NCBI GenBank assembly: GCA_035654655.1
Contig: DASRWI010000020.1
Span: 35,900 to 99,899, forward strand
Direction: 5' to 3'
Source: DASRWI01 sp035654655
GTDB taxonomy: Bacteria; Bacteroidota; Ignavibacteria; Ignavibacteriales; Ignavibacteriaceae
DNA: 64,000 nt
Below the pieces are notes generated by a model. That model did not search any database. It saw only the letters and a program-made list of their open reading frames with translations, and was not told the DNA's origin. The stretch's first letter is position 1. Every line of letters begins with the position of its first letter. Positions 8,109-16,125 of the stretch are shown one piece after another. A program made the position numbers and the translations under genes.

Positions 8109-9578
8109 TCATTTTGTATAGTGCTCAATAACCTTTTTAACAGCTTCTTCACAAACTACACAAAAAGGCTTTGTTCCTTTTGAAAACATTATGCAATCCA
8201 GCATTGACCTATACATTCCTGTAAAAGAATATCCGGCACCTTCAAAAGCTCCAACCTTTCCCCAATATTTACTATGTGTTAAGTAATCATTAATTATTTT
8301 ATTATGCTGTCTATCCATATCATCATAAGTTTCTTCTGCTTTTAAGATTTCTTCTTTAGGGGCATTGTTCTTTTTAAGTTCTGCAATCTTTTTATTCAAA
8401 GCTCTTCTTTCAGCCTGCCATTTTAAATCAGTACTATCATAATCCTTCTTTTCCCAGGGAGTTGGGATTTCAATTCCTTTTGATATTAAAGTCTTCCATT
8501 TAATATTCTGGAGGTCAAGTAATGCAGTAATATTAGGTTCAACAGGTTCAACACCTTTAGTGTAAAATTCATTGTAAGCTACATCGCTTGTATAGTATTC
8601 ATCAGCAAGACCAGTGAAAGAATGTCCAAACTCGTGAAGGAATAAATATTCGTGCCATTGATTATCAGCAGTAAATGTACAGAATAGATTATAAATTCCT
8701 CCCCCTCCATATCTTTTATGATTAACCATTATATAAATAGCATCATAAGGAACATTTGCAGCCAAATCCCTCATCATCTTATTATCTTCAGTAAGTAAAT
8801 ATCTTTCTGAACCTAAGGAACTGAATGTGCATCCTAAAATACTTTTCTTATAAATACCTGATTCAGGCTCATCAACACCGCTTTCTTCAGAAGGTTTGAA
8901 TACACCATATATATTAAATTTATCTTTATTGGATTTATAAGGTTCAATCTTAAACATTATATTTGTAAATCTATCAAGGTCTTTCTCGAACTTTGCAGTT
9001 TCCTTTTCTGTATAACCTTCTGCAAGGATAACTATATCAACTTTTTTATGAGGGTCGCCATTATTTAAGGATTTAATTACCTTTATATCATTTGATTTAA
9101 AATCATCTTTAATTATAAAATCATCATTTGGATTAATATCGGTAGTATAAATTTCATTTAATTTATTTTGCTTATCTCTTAATTCAACTGAGAATCGGAT
9201 TTCTTTTTTAGGATAAGGGATAATCGCACTTTCGTGATAAGTTTTTTTAATTCCATTCATTCCCCATTCACTTGTTTTATATTCACCAAAATAGCTGTCA
9301 AAACCTTTTGAGTAAATTAATTTTCCTGAAGCTTTATCATATATTTTTATATAGTATCTGCCGTTGTTAAAATTATCAATCAAATTATTTAAACTTCCTC
9401 CCCAGGTACCATACTGATAAATTTTATCGATGGTGAATACTTCGCTGTTGTTATCTCCTATATGGAAATAATCAATGCGCATTGTTTTATCTATGAAGAA
9501 ATCATTAAACATATCCGCTGCACTTATAGTAATAGTTGATAACAAAATAAATATTATTAAAAAAGATTTCTTTATCAT
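8109..9578 (-). CDS. M64-family (IgA-type) secreted zinc metallopeptidase
   Basis: 489 residues with a signal peptide (MIKKSFLIIFILLSTITISAA). An N-terminal beta domain (about 25-170, M64_N-like) is followed by the catalytic region, which starts with VDIVILAEGYTEKE. The zinc motif is HEFGH (His315, Glu316, His319) in HEFGHSFTGLADEYY, exactly the M64 signature. A lysine-rich helical insertion (about 395-435) separates it from the conserved C-terminal block SMLDCIMFS...FCVVCEE, whose two or three cysteines may pair. Family members cleave extracellular proteins. The gene stands alone downstream of an AT-rich intergenic region, and no type IX sorting tail is present. Confidence 0.92.
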   Translation of the reverse strand: MIKKSFLIIFILLSTITISAADMFNDFFIDKTMRIDYFHIGDNNSEVFTIDKIYQYGTWGGSLNNLIDNFNNGRYYIKIYDKASGKLIYSKGFDSYFGEYKTSEWGMNGIKKTYHESAIIPYPKKEIRFSVELRDKQNKLNEIYTTDINPNDDFIIKDDFKSNDIKVIKSLNNGDPHKKVDIVILAEGYTEKETAKFEKDLDRFTNIMFKIEPYKSNKDKFNIYGVFKPSEESGVDEPESGIYKKSILGCTFSSLGSERYLLTEDNKMMRDLAANVPYDAIYIMVNHKRYGGGGIYNLFCTFTADNQWHEYLFLHEFGHSFTGLADEYYTSDVAYNEFYTKGVEPVEPNITALLDLQNIKWKTLISKGIEIPTPWEKKDYDSTDLKWQAERRALNKKIAELKKNNAPKEEILKAEETYDDMDRQHNKIINDYLTHSKYWGKVGAFEGAGYSFTGMYRSMLDCIMFSKGTKPFCVVCEEAVKKVIEHYTK

Positions 9579-9693
9579 AATAAACCTGTCATAAAGTTAA
9601 AGTTAATTTATACTTTTTAAATATAATATTTTTTCTTTCAAATTTTATTTTCTAATTTTTAACTTAATGTTATTATATACTTAGGTTGCCAAA

Positions 9694-12669
9694 ATGAAAA
9701 AGACATTTATCATTCTTGTTACATTATTTTATTTATTCCCCGGCTGTTCAACAAGCAGCACTACAACAGAAGAAAAAGAACCAAACAAACCCAACTATAC
9801 AGTAGATAGATTTGCCGCCGGATTAAAAACCAACACTCTGCCATTTTATCTTCCACCAAACACTAAGCTTGATACAATACAAATAAGCGATAGAAATAAG
9901 ACAGTTGTAATAAACTTCAGCAAGGAATTCTCTTATATTCCATTACGTGCAGATAACGTTAAAAAGTTTTATGATGATATAAAACAGTACTTTGGCGGTG
10001 CATATGACGGTTATGATTTTACTTTAAGGTCAATGAACATTGAAATAAGTGAACTTATACCAAACTTCTATAGAAGCAAATCAGATTATGATGAAAAAAG
10101 AATCAGCAAGAGCAGTAATAAAGGGAATGTAGTTAATAACATCAGCAAACCTTATAAACCTGAACTGGGATTAAATGATAGAAATATAGTCCTATGGCAT
10201 TCACACGGATGGTATTATAATAATGAACTAAAAAGATGGGAATGGCAAAGACCAAGATTATTCCAGGCTGTTGAAGATAGAATCCCGATGTCTTTTACAT
10301 TACCATACTTAATTCCAATGCTTGAAAATGCAGGAGCAAATGTATTTGTTCCTCGTGAAAGAGATACTCAAATAAATGAAGTTGTTGTTGATAATGATAA
10401 GAATGATGCATCCTATACTGAAAGAGGTACCTGGACATTAGGAAAAACTTCGGGATTCAAATTGACATCAAGCATACTAACGGTTCAGAATCCCTTTAAG
10501 CTTGGAACATATAGACAAACAAACACTTCATCGGATGAAACTGCAACTATAACCTATAAACCACAAATTCCTGAAGATGGTTATTATGCTGTTTATATTT
10601 CTTATGCAATAGAAAGTAACAGTGCGTCGGATGTTGAGTATACTGTTAATCATTCTGGTGGAAAAACAATATTCAAAGTTGACCAAAGTAAAGGTGGAGG
10701 CACCTGGATGTATCTTGGTACTTTCAAATTCAAAAAAGGTAGTAACAGTATTGAAGGTTCTGTAGTTGTTTCCAATAAGAGCAGAGAATCAGGGAAAATT
10801 GTTACTTCTGATGCTGTTCGTTTTGGCGGCGGCTGGGGAATTATTGAGCGTGAAGGACAACTAAGCGGTAGACCTAAATTTTTAGAGGGGAGCAGATACT
10901 GGCTTCAATATGCCGGTATGCCAGATACTTTAATATGGGATATGAATAAAGGGGAGAATGATTACAATGATGATTATCAAAGCAGGGGTGAATACGCAAA
11001 TTATCTTAAGGGTGCTCCTTATGGACCAAACAGAGAACGTGATAATCAAGGATTAAATATTCCTATCGACCTATCAATGGCATTTCATACTGATGCAGGT
11101 ATAACTTATACTGATACTGTTGTTGGAAGTTTATCAATATACAGTATAACAGATTTTGATAGGAAGAAAAATTTTCCTGATGGTGTATCCAGATTAGCAA
11201 ACAGAGATTTAGCGGATATCGTTCAAACTGAGGTTGTTAATGATGTAAGAAATGGTTTTGATCCAATCTGGACAAGAAGAGATTTAAGAGAGGCTCAATA
11301 CAGTGAATCGTCAAGACCCAATATGCCTGACTTACTACTTGAACTTTTATCTCATCAAAACTTTTTGGATATGAGATATGTTTATGACCCTCAATTCAGA
11401 TTTACAGTATCAAGAGCTATCTACAAAGGAATGTTAAAGTTTTTATCATCTCAATATGATTTTGAATATGTAGTACAGCCTTTACCTGTTGACCATTTTA
11501 GTACTGAGTTTAATACAGCCGGACAAATTTTACTTAAATGGCATCCGGTACTTGATAAATCAGAGCCAACAGCTGCTCCTGAAAAATATATAGTATACAC
11601 AAGAATGGACGATAATGGTTTTGATAATGGAACAATTACTTCGGATACTTTCTTAGTTGTAAATAATATTAAATCAGATGTTATTTATAGCTTTAAAGTT
11701 GCATCTATAAACAAAGGGGGTGAAGGTTTCCCATCAGAAATATTATCAGTCGGAAGAACAGAAAATTTAAATAGACAAGCAATTGTAGTAAATGCTTTTG
11801 ATAGAGTTTCGGGTCCTGGATGGGTTAATGATAGTTCATTCTCTGGATTTGTAAGCAGACTTGATGCAGGTGTTCCAGATAAATATGATTATCCATTAAC
11901 AGGAATGCAGTATGATTATAATTTGAAATCAGATTTCATTACGAATGATGCACCGGGACACGGAGCAAGTACTGCAGAGTTTGAGAACAGACTTATTGCA
12001 GGAAATTCTTTTGATTTTCCTTATATCCACGGCAAGGCATTGTTAAGCAATGGTGTTTCATTTGTTTCTTCAAGTGATGAAAGCATTGAAGATGGACAGA
12101 TTACCTTAAATAATTATAAGATGGCTGATATCATCTGTGGAAAAGAAAAAGAAACTTTAAGACAAAAAGAAACTTCAACTGTTCTTTATGGTAGCAGATT
12201 TAAATTATTTACTGAACCTCTAAAACAAAAAATTAATTCATATACAAGTTCTGGCGGCAACTTACTATTAACAGGTGCATTTATTGGAACTGAATTGTTC
12301 AATAATCCAAGAGATACAAATACAATCAAGTGGGCGAACGATGTATTGAAAATAAAATATGGTACACCGTATGCATCTATTACTGGAAGAGTTGAAAGTT
12401 TTTCCGGAAGTAAATTCAGAAGATTTACTGATTTTTATTTCAATACTACTCTATCAGAAAAAATTTATTTTACTGAAAATGCAGATGAAATAACTCCTAT
12501 TAATGGAAGCAGTACTATCTTAAGATATAAAGACAATCAATTTAGTGCAGGCACAGGTTTTAAAGATAAATACGGAGTTATAGTTTTAGGATTTCCATTT
12601 GAAATAATAACAGAACCAACAATGCAGAATAATTTAATGAAAGGTATTGTTGAATATTTCGGATTATAA
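9694..12669 (+). CDS. large lipoprotein: divergent amidase-like core with golvesin-type domain insertion and FN3 domain
   Basis: 991 residues with a lipoprotein signal ending FPGC (Cys18). WHSHGWY (His169, His171), LENAGANVFVPRERD, MAFHTDAG (His465) and LLLELLSHQN line up in order with the zinc, strand and C-terminal elements of Amidase_3 N-acetylmuramoyl-L-alanine amidases, although divergently. Between them, about 215-385, lies a jelly-roll segment with GGGTWMYLGTFKF, as in golvesin C-terminal or xanthan-lyase-like domains. An FN3-like domain (about 600-690, IVYTRMDDNG...YSFKVASINKGG) and an alpha/beta C-terminal domain follow. It is probably outer-membrane anchored and acts on cell wall or glycans; the catalytic assignment is inference. 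The following Dabb gene starts 12 bases after the stop. Confidence 0.8.
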   Translation: MKKTFIILVTLFYLFPGCSTSSTTTEEKEPNKPNYTVDRFAAGLKTNTLPFYLPPNTKLDTIQISDRNKTVVINFSKEFSYIPLRADNVKKFYDDIKQYFGGAYDGYDFTLRSMNIEISELIPNFYRSKSDYDEKRISKSSNKGNVVNNISKPYKPELGLNDRNIVLWHSHGWYYNNELKRWEWQRPRLFQAVEDRIPMSFTLPYLIPMLENAGANVFVPRERDTQINEVVVDNDKNDASYTERGTWTLGKTSGFKLTSSILTVQNPFKLGTYRQTNTSSDETATITYKPQIPEDGYYAVYISYAIESNSASDVEYTVNHSGGKTIFKVDQSKGGGTWMYLGTFKFKKGSNSIEGSVVVSNKSRESGKIVTSDAVRFGGGWGIIEREGQLSGRPKFLEGSRYWLQYAGMPDTLIWDMNKGENDYNDDYQSRGEYANYLKGAPYGPNRERDNQGLNIPIDLSMAFHTDAGITYTDTVVGSLSIYSITDFDRKKNFPDGVSRLANRDLADIVQTEVVNDVRNGFDPIWTRRDLREAQYSESSRPNMPDLLLELLSHQNFLDMRYVYDPQFRFTVSRAIYKGMLKFLSSQYDFEYVVQPLPVDHFSTEFNTAGQILLKWHPVLDKSEPTAAPEKYIVYTRMDDNGFDNGTITSDTFLVVNNIKSDVIYSFKVASINKGGEGFPSEILSVGRTENLNRQAIVVNAFDRVSGPGWVNDSSFSGFVSRLDAGVPDKYDYPLTGMQYDYNLKSDFITNDAPGHGASTAEFENRLIAGNSFDFPYIHGKALLSNGVSFVSSSDESIEDGQITLNNYKMADIICGKEKETLRQKETSTVLYGSRFKLFTEPLKQKINSYTSSGGNLLLTGAFIGTELFNNPRDTNTIKWANDVLKIKYGTPYASITGRVESFSGSKFRRFTDFYFNTTLSEKIYFTENADEITPINGSSTILRYKDNQFSAGTGFKDKYGVIVLGFPFEIITEPTMQNNLMKGIVEYFGL

Positions 12670-12681
12670 AATTTAAGACTT

Positions 12682-12981
12682 ATGATTAAACACATAGTAT
12701 TATGGCGGTTGAATGAAACTGCTAATGGTAAAACAAAAGATGAAAATGCATTAGAGCTTAAAAGAATGCTTGAAGCGATGAAGGATAAAGTAAAAGGGAT
12801 TATCAAAATTGAAGTAGGAATTAATTCTGATAAATCACCTGATGCTTGCGATATCGTATTGTACTCAGAATTTGAAAATGAAGAAGCTCTATATAATTAT
12901 CAGGTACATCCAGACCATGAGGCTATTAAGGTTTGGTTAAAAGATGTAAGAAGCGAACGAAGAGTAGTGGATTATACCTAA
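12682..12981 (+). CDS. Dabb-family (stress-responsive alpha/beta barrel) protein
   Basis: 99 residues starting MIKHIVLWRL, the Dabb hallmark, followed by LEAMKDKVKGI, the IEVGINSD strand, CDIVLYSEFENEEALYNYQVHPDHE and a final RRVVDYT. Dabb proteins are dimeric ferredoxin-like folds; some act as cyclases or stress proteins, and most have no known role. It is cytosolic. It is co-oriented with and 12 bases from the upstream lipoprotein gene, so is probably on the same mRNA. A palindromic repeat element begins two bases after the stop codon. Confidence 0.92.
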   Translation: MIKHIVLWRLNETANGKTKDENALELKRMLEAMKDKVKGIIKIEVGINSDKSPDACDIVLYSEFENEEALYNYQVHPDHEAIKVWLKDVRSERRVVDYT

Positions 12982-12982
12982 G

Positions 12983-13137
12983 GTGTCATTGCGAGAAATC
13001 CGAATTCGGATGACGAAGCAATCTTTGGGTTTAAAAATACAATAAATACAGAAATTGTGGCATAGCCATCCCTTCGGGACTTCTTCGCTCTCCCAAAGGG
13101 ATCCCTATGGGAGCTGACTCGCTCATCGCAATGACAC
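12983..13137. repeat. 155-bp MITE-like element with perfect 12-bp terminal inverted repeats
   Basis: GTGTCATTGCGA at 12983-12994 and TCGCAATGACAC at 13126-13137 are exact inverted copies. Inside are CGAAGCAATCT (shared with the other dispersed copies), CCCTTCGGGA and TCCCAAAGGGATCC-type palindromes. It lies between the convergent Dabb and CDF genes. No transposase and no obvious target-site duplication are visible. A short open frame on the minus strand here is repeat sequence, not a gene. Confidence 0.75.
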
Positions 13138-13159
13138 TTTTTTTCGTTATCCGATAAGA

Positions 13160-13175
13160 GCTCATCGCAATAACA
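13160..13175. repeat. second, partial right end of the dispersed repeat
   Basis: GCTCATCGCAATAACA repeats the right end of the preceding element (GCTCATCGCAATGACAC) about 40 bases further on with one change, suggesting nested or tandem insertion and decay. Confidence 0.5.
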
Positions 13176-13182
13176 CACACCT

Positions 13183-14214
13183 TTACACACTCGTTATCTG
13201 TAATTCTGCATCCTGGTATTGATAAACCGGTTTACCAGTCATTTTTTTAATGTCCCAGGCAAAATTATTTATATGCGCAGCAGTTCTTTCCTTGCAATCA
13301 TATTTGCAGAAACGGCAAAGGTCATCAAGACAATAATCAAAATGTATTTTTAATTGTGAATGTGGAAATACTCTCTTTAATTCAGCTTCAATTTCATTTT
13401 CTTCTGTATGTGAATCTCTTACACTAAAATAGAAAGGTAGAATTAAATGAAAATCTATAAATATTGTTTCTCCGGCTTGCCAGAAACGGAATTCGTGAAT
13501 ATCTATCCAATAATCTCGTCTGAATGAAATTAATGTATCCAATATTTTTTGCTGTAGGTCTTTATCAACTTCATTCATTAATCCTTTAACAGATTGTTTT
13601 ACTAATGAATATCCTGTAAATAAAATATTTAGTGCAACACCAATAGCAAATATTGGATCAAATAGATGAATATTTGTAATATATACAATTATAATACCTA
13701 CCAAAACACCAATACTTGTATAAGAATCTGTAAGCACGTGTTTACCATCTGCAACAAGAGTTAATGAGTTTGTCTTTTTCCCCTGTCTTATCAAATACCA
13801 ACCAAGGAAAAGGTTTATTATACCTGCAGCAGCTACTACAGCTATACCTACATCTAATCGTTTTAATTGAGGACCAAGAATTATTGACTGAACTGCTTCG
13901 TAAATAATATAAAGTGCAGCAATAAGAATTAAGCTTCCTTCAACACCGGCAGAAAAATATTCAATCTTTCCGTGACCATATGGATGGTCTTCATCTTCAG
14001 GCATTGAGGAAAGAATTATGCTGTATAAAGCCATTCCTGTTGCAAGAACGTGAACAACTGATTCAGCAGCATCAGAAAAAATAGCAGCAGAGCCAGTTAT
14101 AAAGTATGCACTTATCTTTGAAATGAACATTCCTATTCCGAAGAATAGGGAAATAAAGGCTGCCTTCTTCTTTATTTTATAATCAATTAATTTTTTTTCT
14201 ATAAGCATTTTCAA
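13183..14214 (-). CDS. cation diffusion facilitator (CDF) metal transporter with cysteine-rich C-terminus
   Basis: 343 residues with about six membrane segments in the first 205. The metal-site positions read E51/H55 in TM2 (SDAAESVVHVL) and H159/D163 in TM5 (ADGKHVLTDSY). HPYGHGKIEYF follows TM2, as in a bacterial CDF clade. The cytosolic domain (about 210-300) is extended by a CX4CX2CX3C cluster (C295, C300, C303, C307) and a unique tail. The family exports Zn, Fe, Mn or Co in exchange for protons. The cysteine cluster may bind metal or sense it (inference). It lies 68 bases downstream of yraN, so could be the last gene of that operon. Confidence 0.9.
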   Translation of the reverse strand: MKMLIEKKLIDYKIKKKAAFISLFFGIGMFISKISAYFITGSAAIFSDAAESVVHVLATGMALYSIILSSMPEDEDHPYGHGKIEYFSAGVEGSLILIAALYIIYEAVQSIILGPQLKRLDVGIAVVAAAGIINLFLGWYLIRQGKKTNSLTLVADGKHVLTDSYTSIGVLVGIIIVYITNIHLFDPIFAIGVALNILFTGYSLVKQSVKGLMNEVDKDLQQKILDTLISFRRDYWIDIHEFRFWQAGETIFIDFHLILPFYFSVRDSHTEENEIEAELKRVFPHSQLKIHFDYCLDDLCRFCKYDCKERTAAHINNFAWDIKKMTGKPVYQYQDAELQITSV

Positions 14215-14282
14215 TCCTAAATTAGAAAATGATATTACAAATAATAAAATTTTAATATGTAAAACTTACTAAAAAGAGGGGT

Positions 14283-14648
14283 TTAATAAAAGGCATCTAT
14301 GAGATGTTTAACTTCCATCCTCTTATCATCAATTTTGAGAATAGTAATTACATCATACCTGCAATCTTTATTAGAAATGTCATTTTTATATAAGTAGTAC
14401 TCAGAAACCTTTTTAATTTGATTCATCTTCTTCATACTAATAGATTCTTCAGGATAGCCATGACTTGTACTTCTTCTTCCCTTAACTTCAACAAAAACTA
14501 ATTGGTTCTTTTCTTTATCCTCAGCAATAATATCAACTTCACCTTCTGTACTGAAGTGAAAGTTTCTTTCAAGAATTTCATATCCTTTTTTCTTAAGAAG
14601 CTCTTCAGCGTAATCTTCAATATTTTTTCCGGTAGTACGTTTATTCAT
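14283..14648 (-). CDS. yraN: YraN/UPF0102 family endonuclease-like protein
   Basis: 121 residues with the UPF0102 pattern: G-x-x-x-ED-x-A-x-x-x-L-x-x-x-GY, then the restriction-endonuclease-like core GEVDIIAED...LVFVEVKGRRS (E-x-D ... E-V-K), and a basic C-terminal region ending HLIDAFY. The fold is a Holliday-junction-resolvase-like nuclease; the function is unproven. Its start overlaps the last base of rnhB, a pairing seen in many bacteria. Confidence 0.93.
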   Translation of the reverse strand: MNKRTTGKNIEDYAEELLKKKGYEILERNFHFSTEGEVDIIAEDKEKNQLVFVEVKGRRSTSHGYPEESISMKKMNQIKKVSEYYLYKNDISNKDCRYDVITILKIDDKRMEVKHLIDAFY

Positions 14649-15295
14649 TATTCTTCAGGTTCAACCATTTCCATTTCAAACTCAAACTCTGGTTCATATT
14701 CACCTGAAAGGATTTTACGCAGAAAGGTTTGTCTATGTAGGCAGCAGGAACCGTGCTCTTTAATGGCAGCTATATGTTTGCGGGTGGCATAACCTTTATT
14801 TCTATCCCATAGATACATAGGATATCTTACAGAAAGTCTTTCCATAATTCTATCTCTTGTAACTTTAGCAATTATAGATGCAGCAGCTATGGCAAAGGAT
14901 TTATCATCTCCGTGAATTATTGCTCTTGTTGGAATTGAATATGGGAAGCATTTATTGCCATCAATTAAAATCAAATCTGGTTTAACAAGTAGTCTATCAA
15001 TACAATTTGTCATAGCAAGCAATGATGCTTGTAAAATATTTATTTTATCTATCGTTCCGTGGGAAACTGCACAAACAGAATAGCTTAAGCATTTGCTAAT
15101 AATTTTTGGATAAAATTTTTCACGCTCTTCCTTGGTAAGCTGCTTACTATCTCTTACACCTCTAATATAAGTATCAGGAGGGAAAACAACTGCAGCAGCA
15201 ACTACAGGGCCAGCCAATGGACCGCGACCGGCTTCATCAGTACCTGCAATAAGTTTTACAGAGTCAGAATAGAATGATTTATCAAATTTTCTCAT
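14648..15295 (-). CDS. rnhB: ribonuclease HII
   Basis: 215 residues carrying the RNase HII signature GTDEAGRGPLAGPVV. The catalytic DEDD set is D20, E21, D112 (LILIDGN) and about D148 (SIIAKVTRD). It removes ribonucleotides and RNA primers from DNA. It overlaps ubiA (4 bases) upstream and yraN (1 base) downstream, showing tight translational coupling in the long minus-strand operon. Confidence 0.96.
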   Translation of the reverse strand: MRKFDKSFYSDSVKLIAGTDEAGRGPLAGPVVAAAVVFPPDTYIRGVRDSKQLTKEEREKFYPKIISKCLSYSVCAVSHGTIDKINILQASLLAMTNCIDRLLVKPDLILIDGNKCFPYSIPTRAIIHGDDKSFAIAAASIIAKVTRDRIMERLSVRYPMYLWDRNKGYATRKHIAAIKEHGSCCLHRQTFLRKILSGEYEPEFEFEMEMVEPEE

Positions 15296-16125
15296 TTACC
15301 AAAGAATAATACTATTAATCCAATTACCATATCTAATTTTAAAAGAATACTTAATTTATTCAAGTTTCTAATATTAGTATTTTTTTTAATTAAATATGAA
15401 ACATAAAACAATATTGGATTGAAGATTAACATTATGATTATGGTATATTCTATTTTATAAATTTGAAAAATGAATGGGATAAAGGTTAGCAGCATTAAAA
15501 TTATTGATAAAACAATAATTATTTTAACTGATTTATCCACTCCATATCTTAAGGGGATGCTGATGTCGCCCTTTATAATGTCCCCTGAAATATCTTCAAT
15601 GTCTTTTAATATCTCACGGATTAGATTAATCATAAAAGCAAAAACAAAAGGGATGTAACTTTCCTTAATATTTCCAACTGCAGCAGTACCAAAAACGAAT
15701 GCAAGTCCTGTTAAAAAGGCTATTGTAATGTTTGGAAGAAAAAGAATTTTCTTGAAGCAGCAGGAATATGCATTCAAAAGAAATATGGTTATAAAAACAA
15801 TTATTAGCGATGTGGTGTTTAGATAAAATGCAAAAGCAAATGCTATTATGTTAAGCAACCAATAAAAAATTAATGCTCCTCTTAAGGTTATTAGTCCATT
15901 AGCAAGTGGTCGGTTTGGTCTGTTTATTTTATCTGTTTGTATATCAAAGTAATCATTTATGACATTACCTGCGGCAGCAACTAATGCAGCAATTAAAGAA
16001 GCTATTAAAAATGTATTTAGATAGTATAAGCCCGAGCCATATATACAGGCAACATAAACAGTAAGAAAAGTAATAAGAACATTTTCAGGACGGGTTATTT
16101 TTATGTATGCTTTTAATGTTTCCAT
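15292..16125 (-). CDS. UbiA-family prenyltransferase
   Basis: 277 residues and about eight to nine membrane helices. The two Mg-prenyl-diphosphate motifs are visible: NDYFDIQTDKINRPNRP (N-x-x-x-D-x-x-x-D) and DIEDISGDIIKGD. The sequence resembles the geranylgeranylglycerol-phosphate or digeranylgeranyl-type branch annotated in many Bacteroidota, but the aromatic or lipid acceptor cannot be read from sequence. It acts in the inner membrane. The ATG directly abuts the Omp85 stop codon (overlap of one base) and the 3' end overlaps rnhB. Confidence 0.88.
   Translation of the reverse strand: METLKAYIKITRPENVLITFLTVYVACIYGSGLYYLNTFLIASLIAALVAAAGNVINDYFDIQTDKINRPNRPLANGLITLRGALIFYWLLNIIAFAFAFYLNTTSLIIVFITIFLLNAYSCCFKKILFLPNITIAFLTGLAFVFGTAAVGNIKESYIPFVFAFMINLIREILKDIEDISGDIIKGDISIPLRYGVDKSVKIIIVLSIILMLLTFIPFIFQIYKIEYTIIIMLIFNPILFYVSYLIKKNTNIRNLNKLSILLKLDMVIGLIVLFFGK

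Noticed and set aside
12978..13190. Short open frame with Arg/Asp-rich predicted product in the Dabb/CDF gap
   Set aside because: It lies within the palindromic repeat element; its residues come from repeat sequence, and it has no start signal or family match.
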